Shown: positions 18,487 to 26,893, counted from the first letter of the stretch. The stretch: DNA of 40,831 bases from Sphingobacteriales bacterium (GCA_900299255.1 OMJB01000023.1:1-40831), one strand, 5' to 3'. Made by a program: numbers and translations. The notes: generated from the sequence alone by a model not told the origin.

Positions 18487-18888
18487 CTAATGGTCGAACT
18501 TTAACTGAAAGGGTGGGCTTGTTGCATCTTTCTCGTGGCAGTTCAGGTGTATATCCTGAATATAAAAAGTAACATCCGGATAGTCCCATTGTTTGATAAC
18601 GTCTTTCTGAGTCTGAGTCATTTCCCAGCCCACTGCATAGAGCGGCCCGTAAAACGGATGGTCAGGTGCCTGCAGTGAAATAGTAAAGCCGGATACCCTG
18701 CAACCAACGGAGTCTGTATTTAACTGAGGGTGGGCAAGTATAGAATCTCTGGTGGTATAGTAGGTATGGATATTAGATACCCAGACCCTTGGCGGGGGTA
18801 GTTCAGCAGGTGCATCTTTGTCTTTTTTCTGTCCGAAAGAAGTGATTGCAGGTAGTATGAGAGCTGTAAAAAGGAGGCTTTTTTTCAT
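18487..18888 (-). CDS. Secreted protein resembling a stand-alone GldM C-terminal domain (paralogue 2)
   Basis: 133 residues with a signal peptide (MKKSLLFTALILPAITSFGQ). The mature part begins Pro-rich, then shows TTRDSILAHPQL, a hydrophobic strand (CRVSGFTISLQ), TQTQKDVIKQW and a final VTFYIQDIHLNC...FQLKF block. This order (Ser/Thr-Arg helix, FxV strand, Gln-Lys helix, yIxDI strand, terminal strand) parallels the C-terminal domain of the gliding/T9SS protein GldM and aligns with the adjacent gene product. It begins 1 nt after the stop of that neighbour, indicating coupled translation. Three Cys in the mature part (positions near 63, 114) may pair. No GldM transmembrane helix is present, so any T9SS role is inference. 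Confidence 0.7.
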   Translation of the reverse strand: MKKSLLFTALILPAITSFGQKKDKDAPAELPPPRVWVSNIHTYYTTRDSILAHPQLNTDSVGCRVSGFTISLQAPDHPFYGPLYAVGWEMTQTQKDVIKQWDYPDVTFYIQDIHLNCHEKDATSPPFQLKFDH

Positions 18889-18889
18889 C

Positions 18890-19315
18890 TTATTTTTTAA
18901 GGGCCATTTTTAGTGCCAAAGGGGTCGCCTTCACTGCAATTCCATTCACGTTTACAATGATATTTTCGATAAATATTCGTCCCTGTGGGTCGTCCATATT
19001 CTGTATCAGTTTGATGATCTCAGGGGTCAGTTTGTCGCCCGTCACTTTGAATGGGCCCAGAAAATCTTTGGCCTTAGGTAACATGCTGAAACTAAATTCA
19101 ACCACTTTGAAAAATGGTGGAGGCGTTGACAATGTAGTGTTAGCCAGAATTTCTGACCTGGTGGTGGTGATGTTATCAATTTTGCCGTCCTTGTAATGAG
19201 GACAAATATCACCGAGGCACACAATCACGGTTGGTTCGGCAGGTGCATTCTGAGCATAGGATGTTGTTAAGGTTCCAATAGTGGCAAGTGCCAGCAAAAA
19301 GAATAGTTTTTTCAT
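18890..19315 (-). CDS. Secreted protein resembling a stand-alone GldM C-terminal domain (paralogue 1)
   Basis: 141 residues, signal peptide MKKLFFLLALATIGTLTTSYAQ. The mature sequence contains TTTRSEILANTTL, FFKVVEFSFSML, a Gly/Lys turn, KLTPEIIKLIQNMDD and GRIFIENIIVNVNG followed by a last strand LALKM. By pattern it resembles the C-terminal domain of GldM/PorM, where an sel-type helix, FkVxxFtvs strand, a helix with the lxI pattern and an iyIenI strand occur in that order. Clearly paralogous to the next gene. It lies 42 nt after uvrA on the same strand, so read-through from uvrA is possible. Periplasmic or surface location expected; function unknown. Confidence 0.7.
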   Translation of the reverse strand: MKKLFFLLALATIGTLTTSYAQNAPAEPTVIVCLGDICPHYKDGKIDNITTTRSEILANTTLSTPPPFFKVVEFSFSMLPKAKDFLGPFKVTGDKLTPEIIKLIQNMDDPQGRIFIENIIVNVNGIAVKATPLALKMALKK

Positions 19316-19357
19316 ATGGTTGTTTTAATAAAGGTATTATTTTTTTGGTGAATACGG

Positions 19358-22252
19358 CTACATATATTTACCGGTATGGCTTTCTTTAACTTTTTTTAGC
19401 CCTTCAGGAGGCCCTTCATACAATAGTTTGCCTCCGCCTATGCCACCTTCCGGCCCCAGATCTATTACCCAATCAGCACTCTTAATCACATCTGTGTTGT
19501 GCTCCACAACAATGATGGAATGTCCCTGTTCTATAAGCGCATCAAAAGACTGCAGTAGTTTTTTGATATCATGCATATGCAGGCCTGTAGTTGGCTCATC
19601 AAAAATGAACAGCACTTTGTCTTTCATCTTGCCCCGCCCAAGGAATGAAGCCAGTTTCACGCGCTGAGCTTCGCCCCCGCTGAGTGTATTGCTGCTTTGT
19701 CCCAGTTTTATGTAACCAAGCCCTACATCGCTGAGCGGCTGGAGTGCCTGCGCAAGTTTCTTTTCGTCGGCAAAAAACTCAATAGCCTGGTCTACACTCA
19801 GTTCAAGTACATCATACACACTTTTGGTGCGGTAGGTAACTTCCAGCACTTCTTCTTTAAAGCGTTTGCCCTTGCACACTTCGCACAGCAGATGCACATC
19901 AGCAAGAAACTGCATTTCTACAACCACTTCGCCCTCACCCTTGCAGGTATCACAGCGGCCGCCATCAGTGTTGAAGGAAAAGTGTTTTTCCTCAAAGCCC
20001 CGCATTTTTGACAGTGGCTGCTTGGCATACAGTTTCCTTATTTCGTCGTATGCCTTAATGTAGGTGACAGGGTTGCTGCGCGATGATTTGCCTATGGGGT
20101 TCTGATCTACCTGCTCAATGTGTGATATGCTTTTCAGGTCACCCGATAGTTCTTTGAAAATACCCGGCCTGTCGGCCCCTTCTCCATAGTGCTTTTGAAG
20201 CGCAGGGTAAAGCGTTTGTTTTACAAGCGTTGTTTTGCCGCTGCCGCTCACACCTGTTACCACACAAAGCATATTGAGCGGAAAATCAACTGAGATATTC
20301 TTCAGATTGTTTTGCCTGCACCCCTCGATTCTGATGCGGGCTGATGGTTTGCGCTTTATGGCAGGCGCTTCTATTTTCAGCTCTCCGCTCAGGTATTTAC
20401 CTGTAAGGCTAGCTTTGTTCTTAATCAGTTCTTTGTAATTGCCTGTTGCAACAACTGTGCCCCCCAGATGGCTGGCCAGCGGTCCCATATCTATAATGTG
20501 GTCTGATTCGTGCATCATCATTTCATCGTGCTCAACCACTACCACTGTGTTGCCCAGATCGCGCAGCGACTTAAGCACGCCAATTAGGCGCTCAGTATCA
20601 CGGCTATGCAGACCTATGCTGGGTTCATCCAGTATGTACAGGGAATCAGTAAGATTGCTGCCCAGAAATTTTGTCAGCTGTATTCTCTGGCTTTCACCGC
20701 CAGAAAGTGTATTTGCCAACCGGCTAAGCGAAAGGTAATTCAGGCCCACATCCAGCAGCGTTTTCATGCGCTGGTTCACTTCTGTAAGTATACGTTTGGC
20801 TATCGTAAAGTCATGATTGCTTAGTTTCAGTTTCTGCAGCCAGTCGTACAATTCATCGGCCGGCCTGAACATCAGGTCAGCAATAGTGGCTCCGCTTATC
20901 TTAACGTACAATGCTTCTTTTCTTAGCCGTGTTCCCTTGCAGGTGTGGCAGGTTGTTCGTCCGCGGTAACGGGCCTGCATTACACGGTACTGCACTTTGT
21001 AGAGGTTCTGCTCTACCATCTTAAAAAAGTCTTCTATGCCGCTTACTTTTTCATTGCCTTCCCATAGCAGCTTGAACTCTTTTTCAGATAGGTCGCACAC
21101 CGGCTTGTGGATTGGGAAGTCATATTTGGCGGCAGATTTAATGAAAGCCTGCTGCCATTCGCTCATTTTTTCTCCTTTCCAGCAGGCTACAGCACCTTCG
21201 TAAACACTGAGCCTTCTGTCGGGGATTACAAGTGCATCATCTATGCCCAGCACTTGCCCGAAACCCTCGCACACCGGGCATGCCCCATAAGGGTTGTTGA
21301 ATGAAAACAGATTTGGGCTTGGTTCATCAAAAACGATGCCGTCGGCCTCAAAACGGCTGTTGAAATGGTGGATTTTTTTTCCATCAGTCTCAACATGGCA
21401 TTCGCCTTCGCTCTCATAAAATGCCGTTTGTATGCTATCGGCAAGCCTGTGTAGGCCGTCCTCTTCAAATTCTTTCTTTACAACAATACGGTCAATCAGT
21501 AAATTGCATTTCGCTTTTCCAATAGCTACTGAGCCCTCCAGAACGTCTTCAATCCTGATGGGTTTTTCATCTATTTCCGGTGCATAAATTCTGCTAAATC
21601 CTTTTTGCATCAGAATGTTCAGTTCCTCTTCAATGGTTCGTTTGTATCTGGGTGTCAGCGGTACAATAAACTGCACTTTTGTGCCTTCAGGCAGAGACTG
21701 TACAAACCCAACCACATCTGTTACGCTGTCTTTTTTTACTTCTTTACCACTTACCGGAGAATATGTCTTACCTATTCTTGCAAACAGCAGGCGCAGATAG
21801 TCGTATATCTCGGTCATACTGCCTACTGTGCTGCGGGGTGTGCGGGTGGTAACTTTCTGCTCAATGGCTATTGCCGGGCAAATGCCCCGGATATAATCAA
21901 CATCGGGTTTGTCCATGCGCATCAGAAACTGACGGGCATATGCGCTCAGGCTTTCTGCATACCTGCGCTGCCCCTCGGCAAAAAGCGTATCCATGGTCAG
22001 CGACGACTTGCCGCTGCCACTCACGCCGGTTACTACCACCAACTTGTTCCGTGGTATAGCTACATCTACGTTCTTTAGGTTGTGCATACGCGCACCCTTA
22101 ATGAAAATGGCATCGTGGGTATCAGGCAATGCACTTTCATCATCAGTATGATGTTCTACTTCGGGTGCTGAAATGCCTTCTGTCTTGTTCGGGGATTTTG
22201 TTTTGAGAACAACCTCCTTTTTTCTTGCACTTTTCGTGTCTGCCTTTGCCAT
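19358..22252 (-). CDS. uvrA: Excinuclease ABC subunit A
   Basis: UvrA is the damage-recognition ATPase of nucleotide excision repair, loading UvrB onto DNA. From ATG 22252 it is 964 residues. An in-frame ATG at 22327 would add 25 residues, but the later start follows a TAAATTTG box closely. Features: first Walker A GVSGSGKSS (76-84), CxxC zinc modules (CPVCEGFGQ, CHTCKGTRL), ABC signature LSGGESQRIQL, Walker B LYILDEPSIGLH, second Walker A GVSGSGKTT (near 660), second zinc module CDTCKGEGE...CEVCKGKRF, second signature LSGGEAQRVKL and LFIFDEPTTGLH. The N-terminus has a charged extension of about 47 residues before IKGARMHNLKN compared with E. coli UvrA. Two GldM-C-like genes follow on the same strand. 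Confidence 0.97.
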   Translation of the reverse strand: MAKADTKSARKKEVVLKTKSPNKTEGISAPEVEHHTDDESALPDTHDAIFIKGARMHNLKNVDVAIPRNKLVVVTGVSGSGKSSLTMDTLFAEGQRRYAESLSAYARQFLMRMDKPDVDYIRGICPAIAIEQKVTTRTPRSTVGSMTEIYDYLRLLFARIGKTYSPVSGKEVKKDSVTDVVGFVQSLPEGTKVQFIVPLTPRYKRTIEEELNILMQKGFSRIYAPEIDEKPIRIEDVLEGSVAIGKAKCNLLIDRIVVKKEFEEDGLHRLADSIQTAFYESEGECHVETDGKKIHHFNSRFEADGIVFDEPSPNLFSFNNPYGACPVCEGFGQVLGIDDALVIPDRRLSVYEGAVACWKGEKMSEWQQAFIKSAAKYDFPIHKPVCDLSEKEFKLLWEGNEKVSGIEDFFKMVEQNLYKVQYRVMQARYRGRTTCHTCKGTRLRKEALYVKISGATIADLMFRPADELYDWLQKLKLSNHDFTIAKRILTEVNQRMKTLLDVGLNYLSLSRLANTLSGGESQRIQLTKFLGSNLTDSLYILDEPSIGLHSRDTERLIGVLKSLRDLGNTVVVVEHDEMMMHESDHIIDMGPLASHLGGTVVATGNYKELIKNKASLTGKYLSGELKIEAPAIKRKPSARIRIEGCRQNNLKNISVDFPLNMLCVVTGVSGSGKTTLVKQTLYPALQKHYGEGADRPGIFKELSGDLKSISHIEQVDQNPIGKSSRSNPVTYIKAYDEIRKLYAKQPLSKMRGFEEKHFSFNTDGGRCDTCKGEGEVVVEMQFLADVHLLCEVCKGKRFKEEVLEVTYRTKSVYDVLELSVDQAIEFFADEKKLAQALQPLSDVGLGYIKLGQSSNTLSGGEAQRVKLASFLGRGKMKDKVLFIFDEPTTGLHMHDIKKLLQSFDALIEQGHSIIVVEHNTDVIKSADWVIDLGPEGGIGGGKLLYEGPPEGLKKVKESHTGKYM

Positions 22253-22266
22253 AATTGCTGCTGTTA

Positions 22267-22274
22267 CAAATTTA
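22267..22274 (-). promoter_or_regulatory. -7 box (TAAATTTG) upstream of uvrA
   Basis: Read leftward, TAAATTTG fits TAnnTTTG and lies 15 nt before the chosen uvrA start. No convincing TTTG box is found upstream. The short distance favours start 22252 over 22327. Confidence 0.35.
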
Positions 22275-22339
22275 GGGTATTGGTTGTTAACGTGGGCTGA
22301 ATAAGTTAGTATCTGAGTTGCAGACATTAAGTGATGGCA

Positions 22340-22357
22340 GCCAGAATATATTCTGGC
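22340..22357. repeat. 18-bp perfect palindrome
   Basis: GCCAGAATATATTCTGGC is its own reverse complement. It is located between the stop of the isoaspartyl peptidase gene and the uvrA promoter region, 66 nt upstream of the uvrA -7 box. It could be an operator (for example for uvrA) or a cruciform/terminator remnant; there is no flanking T tract. Confidence 0.6.
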
Positions 22358-22450
22358 ATTAACTAAAGTAGAATAACCGGCAATACTTCATTAGATAGGT
22401 CGGCGAACTCGCCCTAAACTATATTTCCATAGGTGATGTATTAGGCAGTA

Positions 22451-23398
22451 TTACTGACCGTAAAAAGCCACTGCTTCCTTCCCTTCACTGTTCCGCATAC
22501 CGCGATACATTCCGGCGGAATTAAAACAGAACTCAAAGTTGCCTTTTGTGTCTACCGCTATCAGTCCTCCTTCGCCACCCATCTTTACCAATTTGTCTTT
22601 TACTACCACATTGCAGGCTTCATGCAAAGTAAGCCCCTTGTATTCCATCAGGCAGGAAACATCGTGCGCTACAACAGCCCTCAGAAAAAACTCGCCGTGC
22701 CCGGTACAGGAAATGGCACATGTACTGTTGTTGGCATAAGTGCCTGCGCCAACAATTGGGCTGTCGCCAATACGGCCAAAGCGTTTGTTGGTCATGCCAC
22801 CAGTAGACGTGCCTGCGGCAAGGTTTCCTTCGCTGTCAAGTGCCACTGCACCCACCGTGCCGAATTTGTGATCGGGCGTATGGCTTTTTAAGTTGTCCCC
22901 TTTGTGGTCGAGCTGAGTGAAATTAGTATCGCGGATCTCAACCCACTGGTCATAACGTAGCTGATTAAAAAAATATTCATCAGGTGTCATTGTCAGCCCT
23001 TGATTGATGGCAAATTCTGCTGCTCCGCTGCCGCTCAGCAACACGTGGCCGGAATGCAGCATTACTTCCCTGGCCAGTTGAATAGGGTTCCTGATGTTGC
23101 GAACTCCGGCAATGGCGCCTGCCGCAAGGTTACGTCCATTCATAATTGCGGCATCCATTTCATTCAGCCCTTTTTTTGTGAACACAGAACCTTTGCCTGC
23201 ATTGAACAGCGGGTTATCTTCCATTGTAGAGATGGCAGCAACTACAGCATCAACCGAAGAGCCTCCTTTTTTCAGCACTTCAGTGCCACTGTCCAGTGCA
23301 TCTTTCAGTGCCTGTGTATACTGCAGTTCCAGATCAGGATTCAAAATAGCAGGTATAACATTCCCTGCTCCACCATGTATTACTAATGTAAATGACAT
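22451..23398 (-). CDS. Isoaspartyl peptidase / L-asparaginase (Ntn-hydrolase, type 2)
   Basis: 315 residues. This family autocleaves to expose a Thr nucleophile and hydrolyses isoaspartyl dipeptides and L-asparagine. The nucleophile is Thr181 in FGTVGAVALD, followed by the substrate loop GNLAAGTSTGGMTNK and the RIGDSPIVGAGTYAN binding motif (the Gly-Asp and Asn residues are conserved). N-terminal VIHGGAG and the GGSSVDAV segment are typical of the alpha subunit. Size matches plant/EcAIII types. No signal peptide, so cytosolic. It lies 55 nt downstream of the phosphoribosyltransferase gene in a leftward run started by the permease gene. Confidence 0.93.
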   Translation of the reverse strand: MSFTLVIHGGAGNVIPAILNPDLELQYTQALKDALDSGTEVLKKGGSSVDAVVAAISTMEDNPLFNAGKGSVFTKKGLNEMDAAIMNGRNLAAGAIAGVRNIRNPIQLAREVMLHSGHVLLSGSGAAEFAINQGLTMTPDEYFFNQLRYDQWVEIRDTNFTQLDHKGDNLKSHTPDHKFGTVGAVALDSEGNLAAGTSTGGMTNKRFGRIGDSPIVGAGTYANNSTCAISCTGHGEFFLRAVVAHDVSCLMEYKGLTLHEACNVVVKDKLVKMGGEGGLIAVDTKGNFEFCFNSAGMYRGMRNSEGKEAVAFYGQ

Positions 23399-23453
23399 TT
23401 CTTTTTAAGATTATTATTTCAATGAATCAGCACCCGGCCAGATTGCCGGATTT

Positions 23454-23960
23454 TTACTCCAGATAAACAGCCACTATCTCTTTTCCTTCAGTTTCTACTT
23501 CAATATGATCCTGGAGCGTGGTAGCTATTGAATGGCCTATTATATCAGAAGCTATTGGGAAGTTTTTATGCTTACGGTCTACAAGCACAGCAACCATGAG
23601 TTTCTTTAAGTCATATGCCAGTATGGTGTTGAGCGAGTACATAATGGTCTTTCCTGAATTTACCACATCGTCCACAATGATCACAGAACGCCCGCTCAGG
23701 TCTTCACCAAATTCGATTGCTGTGTTCAAAGGTTTTTTCTTGTTAATGCCAAGAGCAATCGTTTTGACCTGCAGCGGGCATATCTTTTTCAGAATAGCCG
23801 TCAGGTTGTCTGCTACAATCTTACCCTTGCCTTCTATGCCTATGACAATCAGCTCCTGTTCATCACTGTTATGCTCCCATATCTCGTATGCCATTCGGCG
23901 AAGTTTCCACGATATATGTTCTTTATCGAGAATCAGAATACGTTTCTTTTTTGCTGCCAT
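23454..23960 (-). CDS. Phosphoribosyltransferase (PyrR/Hpt-like)
   Basis: 168 residues with a PRTase fold. The PRPP-binding signature is SVIIVDDVVNSGKTIMYSL (around residues 91-109), with an upstream GIEGKGKIVADNL that fits the P-loop region and a Lys-rich hood. It could be PyrR (uracil PRTase/attenuation regulator) or a hypoxanthine-type PRTase; sequence alone does not decide. Start is 1 nt after the permease stop, so translation is likely coupled. The Lys/Arg-rich N-terminus (MAAKKKRILILDKEHIS) is similar to PyrR starts, favouring a PyrR-like assignment. Confidence 0.85.
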   Translation of the reverse strand: MAAKKKRILILDKEHISWKLRRMAYEIWEHNSDEQELIVIGIEGKGKIVADNLTAILKKICPLQVKTIALGINKKKPLNTAIEFGEDLSGRSVIIVDDVVNSGKTIMYSLNTILAYDLKKLMVAVLVDRKHKNFPIASDIIGHSIATTLQDHIEVETEGKEIVAVYLE

Positions 23961-23961
23961 A

Positions 23962-25218
23962 TTAACTAGTTCTAATTGCTGCTACCGGGTCCAGTTTTGC
24001 CGCTGACCTTGCCGGAATCAATCCCGACAAAACGCCAACGAAAATAGATACAAAAATGCCAATAAAGAAGTTGGCCAGGGATAATGTAACATGGAAGTCG
24101 GCAACATAGGTCATAAACAGCCCTAGCAGCAGCACAATAGCTATGCCAACCAGCCCCCCTACCAGGCAAAGCACAATTGCTTCCAGCAGAAATTCCCATA
24201 ATATTGAGGAACTTCTTGCGCCAATTGCTTTTTTAAGGCCTATGATCTTTGTACGCTCCTTCACAGTGACAAACATAATATTAGCGATGCCAAATGCACC
24301 AACAATCAGCGAAAACCCGCCGATGACCCAGGCTACAACATCTATGGTGGAAAAAACCATTTCTATTCGTTTGGAAACCTGGCTCAGTTGGTTGATAGCG
24401 AAATCGTTGGGCTGGCCGGGTTTTACTTTTCTCGATTTGCGCAATACACCTTCAACTTCCAATTTTACATCTTCCAGGTTTTTTCTGTTTGCTGCTTTTA
24501 CCGCTATAAAAGGGTCGTAATTCAGAGAGCGCATTTCAAGAAAATTCGCTGCAGCGTAATAAGGGTAAATAACAGAATTGTCGAAATCGAAGCCGGCCAT
24601 GTTTTGCCCGGCTTTCTTCATTATTCCGGTTACTGTGAATTTATGCCCGTGAAAACTGACATTCTTGCCCAGAGGGCTCACACTCGTCGGGAAAAGAGTC
24701 CTGTAAACATCATACCCCAGCACTACTGCATTCACACCTCCATCCAGTTCGTTGGGGCTTAAATAACGGCCGTCCATAATGTCTATTGTCTGCAGTTTGT
24801 CGAAACCATATAAGACTGCATAGCCTTGAATACTGCTGGCATCAAGGTCGTTGTACTTTACCGTCATTCTGTTGGTAGATAGGCACATTGTTACTAGTTC
24901 TACATCTGGTACCTGCGACTGGATTGCCTTTACATTCTCGGGGGTCATTCCGGGCCGCCTCCAGTATTCCCACCACTTGTATTCACCTCCCTCATCCATC
25001 CATGGCCATCTGCCAATATAGAGTACATCACTGCCCAGCGTGGCCATGTCTTTCTGTATATTGTTCTTCATGCTATCCAGCACCGTCAGTACAGCTATGA
25101 TACAGAATATGCCAATTGTAATACCCAGCAGAGACAGGAAAGTACGTAGTTTGTTAGCTCTCAGTTCCTGAAAAGCCTGCACAATACTGGTACCTATTAT
25201 CTGGGAGGCGTTGGTCAT
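23962..25218 (-). CDS. MacB/FtsX-type ABC transporter permease
   Basis: 418 residues. An N-terminal membrane helix (about 22-45, TFLSLLGITIGIFCIIAVLTVLD) is followed by a ~230-residue extracytoplasmic MacB_PCD domain and an FtsX domain with three membrane helices (around 285-305, 335-365, 380-400). Conserved ends such as ERTKIIGLKKAIGARSSSIL and PARSAAKLDPVAAIR are typical of lipoprotein/peptide/efflux MacB-like permeases. In known systems it pairs with an ATPase and often a periplasmic adaptor; neither gene is present within the window. It is the first gene of a run with the PRTase and isoaspartyl peptidase. Substrate unknown. Confidence 0.9.
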   Translation of the reverse strand: MTNASQIIGTSIVQAFQELRANKLRTFLSLLGITIGIFCIIAVLTVLDSMKNNIQKDMATLGSDVLYIGRWPWMDEGGEYKWWEYWRRPGMTPENVKAIQSQVPDVELVTMCLSTNRMTVKYNDLDASSIQGYAVLYGFDKLQTIDIMDGRYLSPNELDGGVNAVVLGYDVYRTLFPTSVSPLGKNVSFHGHKFTVTGIMKKAGQNMAGFDFDNSVIYPYYAAANFLEMRSLNYDPFIAVKAANRKNLEDVKLEVEGVLRKSRKVKPGQPNDFAINQLSQVSKRIEMVFSTIDVVAWVIGGFSLIVGAFGIANIMFVTVKERTKIIGLKKAIGARSSSILWEFLLEAIVLCLVGGLVGIAIVLLLGLFMTYVADFHVTLSLANFFIGIFVSIFVGVLSGLIPARSAAKLDPVAAIRTS

Positions 25219-25470
25219 TGTACAGCAAATTTAGTATTTGCTGCGATGTAAGTGCGGAATATTTTGAACGCACTTTTTTTGGCTTTCTAAGGCTATATTG
25301 TCCATATTGCTGAATATGGAATCAAATTGCTGTTCAATATTTGCCTTAAAGCTGGCTGGCAGCATTGCCCAGTCTCTCAGTTCTGCCAGTATTGGAATAT
25401 TGCTGTCTTTAATGCGTGAATTTAATGCGTTAAAAACAGCCGCGGGTAAAGGGCTGAGATATTTGCCCTA
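25219..25470 (-). other. Gap with a coding-like open frame lacking a clear start (25231-25467)
   Basis: The leftward frame directly after the stop codons (TAA TAG) of the 25471 gene is open for 78 codons, from 25467 to the stop at 25231. Its translation has balanced, protein-like composition (for example ILAELRDWAMLPASFKANIE). The only ATG is at 25365, which would give a 44-residue peptide ending HRSKY. No family is recognised. It may be a gene remnant or chance. The permease starts 13 nt further on. Confidence 0.4.
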
Positions 25471-26247
25471 TTAACGAAGAACATTCCGCATTTTTGTAAA
25501 CCGAAGCTGTAAAACTCCTTCAATTTGCAGCGAGGAAACCTGTTGGGTACCATTTGCAGATGATGTAGTAACGTTGTCGTCAATGTCTTTTCGTTCTTCA
25601 TTAATGCTGTATTTCATCGTTCCGGTATTGTATTGTACGGCAAGAGTAGCATACAGAATAGAAACAATCTTTTTATTTAGCCTGATGCCAAAACCAGGGT
25701 AAAAAAATGTATTGCTGCGCCCCACATCAACATAAATGTCTTCATAGTAATTGTCATTCTTTTTCTTTCTATGAATATATGCTGCTGAACCTGCGCCCGT
25801 CATACGCCCTCGGCATATGCCTGCAGTCACAAATGGTTCTAACTCTATGGAATGAAAATAACTACTGTAGCTGAATTCAAGCGCTGGTGAGGGTATCTCA
25901 TACTTAATATCGTACTTTTCGATTGTTGTGAAAAAAGCAGGATCAAGGTATTTTTGTTCGAGTTGAGTAAGGATCTTTTTTCCATCAAACTTATAGGATG
26001 GGTCGCTGAACTGAAAGCCCACAGCAAAATGCCTGGAAAAATGGACAGATGTGGAGAAAAGTACTCCTGAAGATGGGCGGAACTGCCCCATCAGGTAATT
26101 GTTACTGCCTTTATAGGAAAAATCACCTAACGGCATTGAATATTGGTATGACAACTGAAGGCGGCAACGATATGATGTTGAGTCACTCTTCCTTGCATAC
26201 GAAAATAATGTGCTGAAGCAAAACGTAAATAGCAATAATGGCCTCAT
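25471..26247 (-). CDS. Putative outer-membrane beta-barrel protein of unknown function
   Basis: 258 residues. Signal peptide MRPLLLFTFCFSTLFSYA (cut near 18-20), then long alternating aromatic/polar strands (FSTSVHFSRHFAVGFQFSDPSYKF, ALEFSYSSYFHSIELEPFVTAG, YATLAVQYNTGTMKYSI, SLQIEGVLQLRF), as expected for an outer-membrane barrel or a porin-like family. No named family recognised. Its start codon overlaps the stop of the preceding gene (26244-26247, ATGA), so the two are translationally coupled and probably act together in the envelope. Confidence 0.65.
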   Translation of the reverse strand: MRPLLLFTFCFSTLFSYARKSDSTSYRCRLQLSYQYSMPLGDFSYKGSNNYLMGQFRPSSGVLFSTSVHFSRHFAVGFQFSDPSYKFDGKKILTQLEQKYLDPAFFTTIEKYDIKYEIPSPALEFSYSSYFHSIELEPFVTAGICRGRMTGAGSAAYIHRKKKNDNYYEDIYVDVGRSNTFFYPGFGIRLNKKIVSILYATLAVQYNTGTMKYSINEERKDIDDNVTTSSANGTQQVSSLQIEGVLQLRFTKMRNVLR

Positions 26248-26771
26248 AACAACAGTTTTACAGGAGATGTGGAAGCGGCCATGACTGTACTATCTGACAA
26301 ATAAAATTTCATAGTAAATATGTGTGTGCCGGTATCAGAGGGCAGGTGTTCCAAATAAATTCTGGATACATTGGAATTGTAATTGGCGTATTTTTTTTGG
26401 CTAAAAAGGCCTACCAACTCGCTGCCAGCCGGATGCGCTGCATCAAAATCATTATCGCTAAAAAGGCTTATGCTGTCAACTGTGACGCTTTTGTTGTTTG
26501 TAGTGCCGGCATAGGCTGCATTTACCGGGAATTTACTGTGCCTGTTGCCGCAGAAATACATTGAGTCATGTGTAGCATATTCAAGGCAAAAAGCGCTTGC
26601 CAGAACCCCGATGGTTTTTGGCTCGTGTGGCAGGCTGTCTGCATTGTCAAAAGCTGTTAATGTTACATTAACTAGTAAATTGCAATTAGGGCGCTTGTAG
26701 CAGCTCATCCGTATAAATAGAAAATTGGAGAAAAGTATCAAAGAGAATATCAGCAAAAACTTTCTTTTCAT
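26244..26771 (-). CDS. Secreted or lipid-anchored protein of unknown function
   Basis: About 175 residues from ATG 26771; an ATG at 26798 would add 9 residues but gives a worse signal start. The N-terminus MKRKFLLIFSLILFSNFLFIRMSC is hydrophobic with a Cys at about 24, though the preceding residues are not a classical lipobox. The mature domain looks beta-rich, with several Cys (CYKRPNCN, FCLEY, YFCGN). No known family recognised. The gene product is coupled (4-nt overlap) to the barrel-like protein downstream. It is divergent from the MFS gene. Confidence 0.65.
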   Translation of the reverse strand: MKRKFLLIFSLILFSNFLFIRMSCYKRPNCNLLVNVTLTAFDNADSLPHEPKTIGVLASAFCLEYATHDSMYFCGNRHSKFPVNAAYAGTTNNKSVTVDSISLFSDNDFDAAHPAGSELVGLFSQKKYANYNSNVSRIYLEHLPSDTGTHIFTMKFYLSDSTVMAASTSPVKLLL

Positions 26772-26869
26772 AAGGATTGAATATCTGATAATTGCCACAA
26801 TAATATGACAATTTTGAACATTATTTCCACAATTTAGATATTAGCAATGACACACCATGCGTTTTTTCA

Positions 26870-26877
26870 TAGGTTTG
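26870..26877 (+). promoter_or_regulatory. -7 box (TAGGTTTG) upstream of the MFS gene
   Basis: TAGGTTTG matches TAnnTTTG and lies 17 nt before the TTG start at 26894. No clear TTTG box upstream. Confidence 0.35.
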
Positions 26878-26893
26878 CATAAAACATACTCTA

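Noticed and set aside
22253-22327. Upstream ATG (22327) as the uvrA start
   Set aside because: It lies upstream of the TAAATTTG box and gives 25 residues unrelated to UvrA starts.
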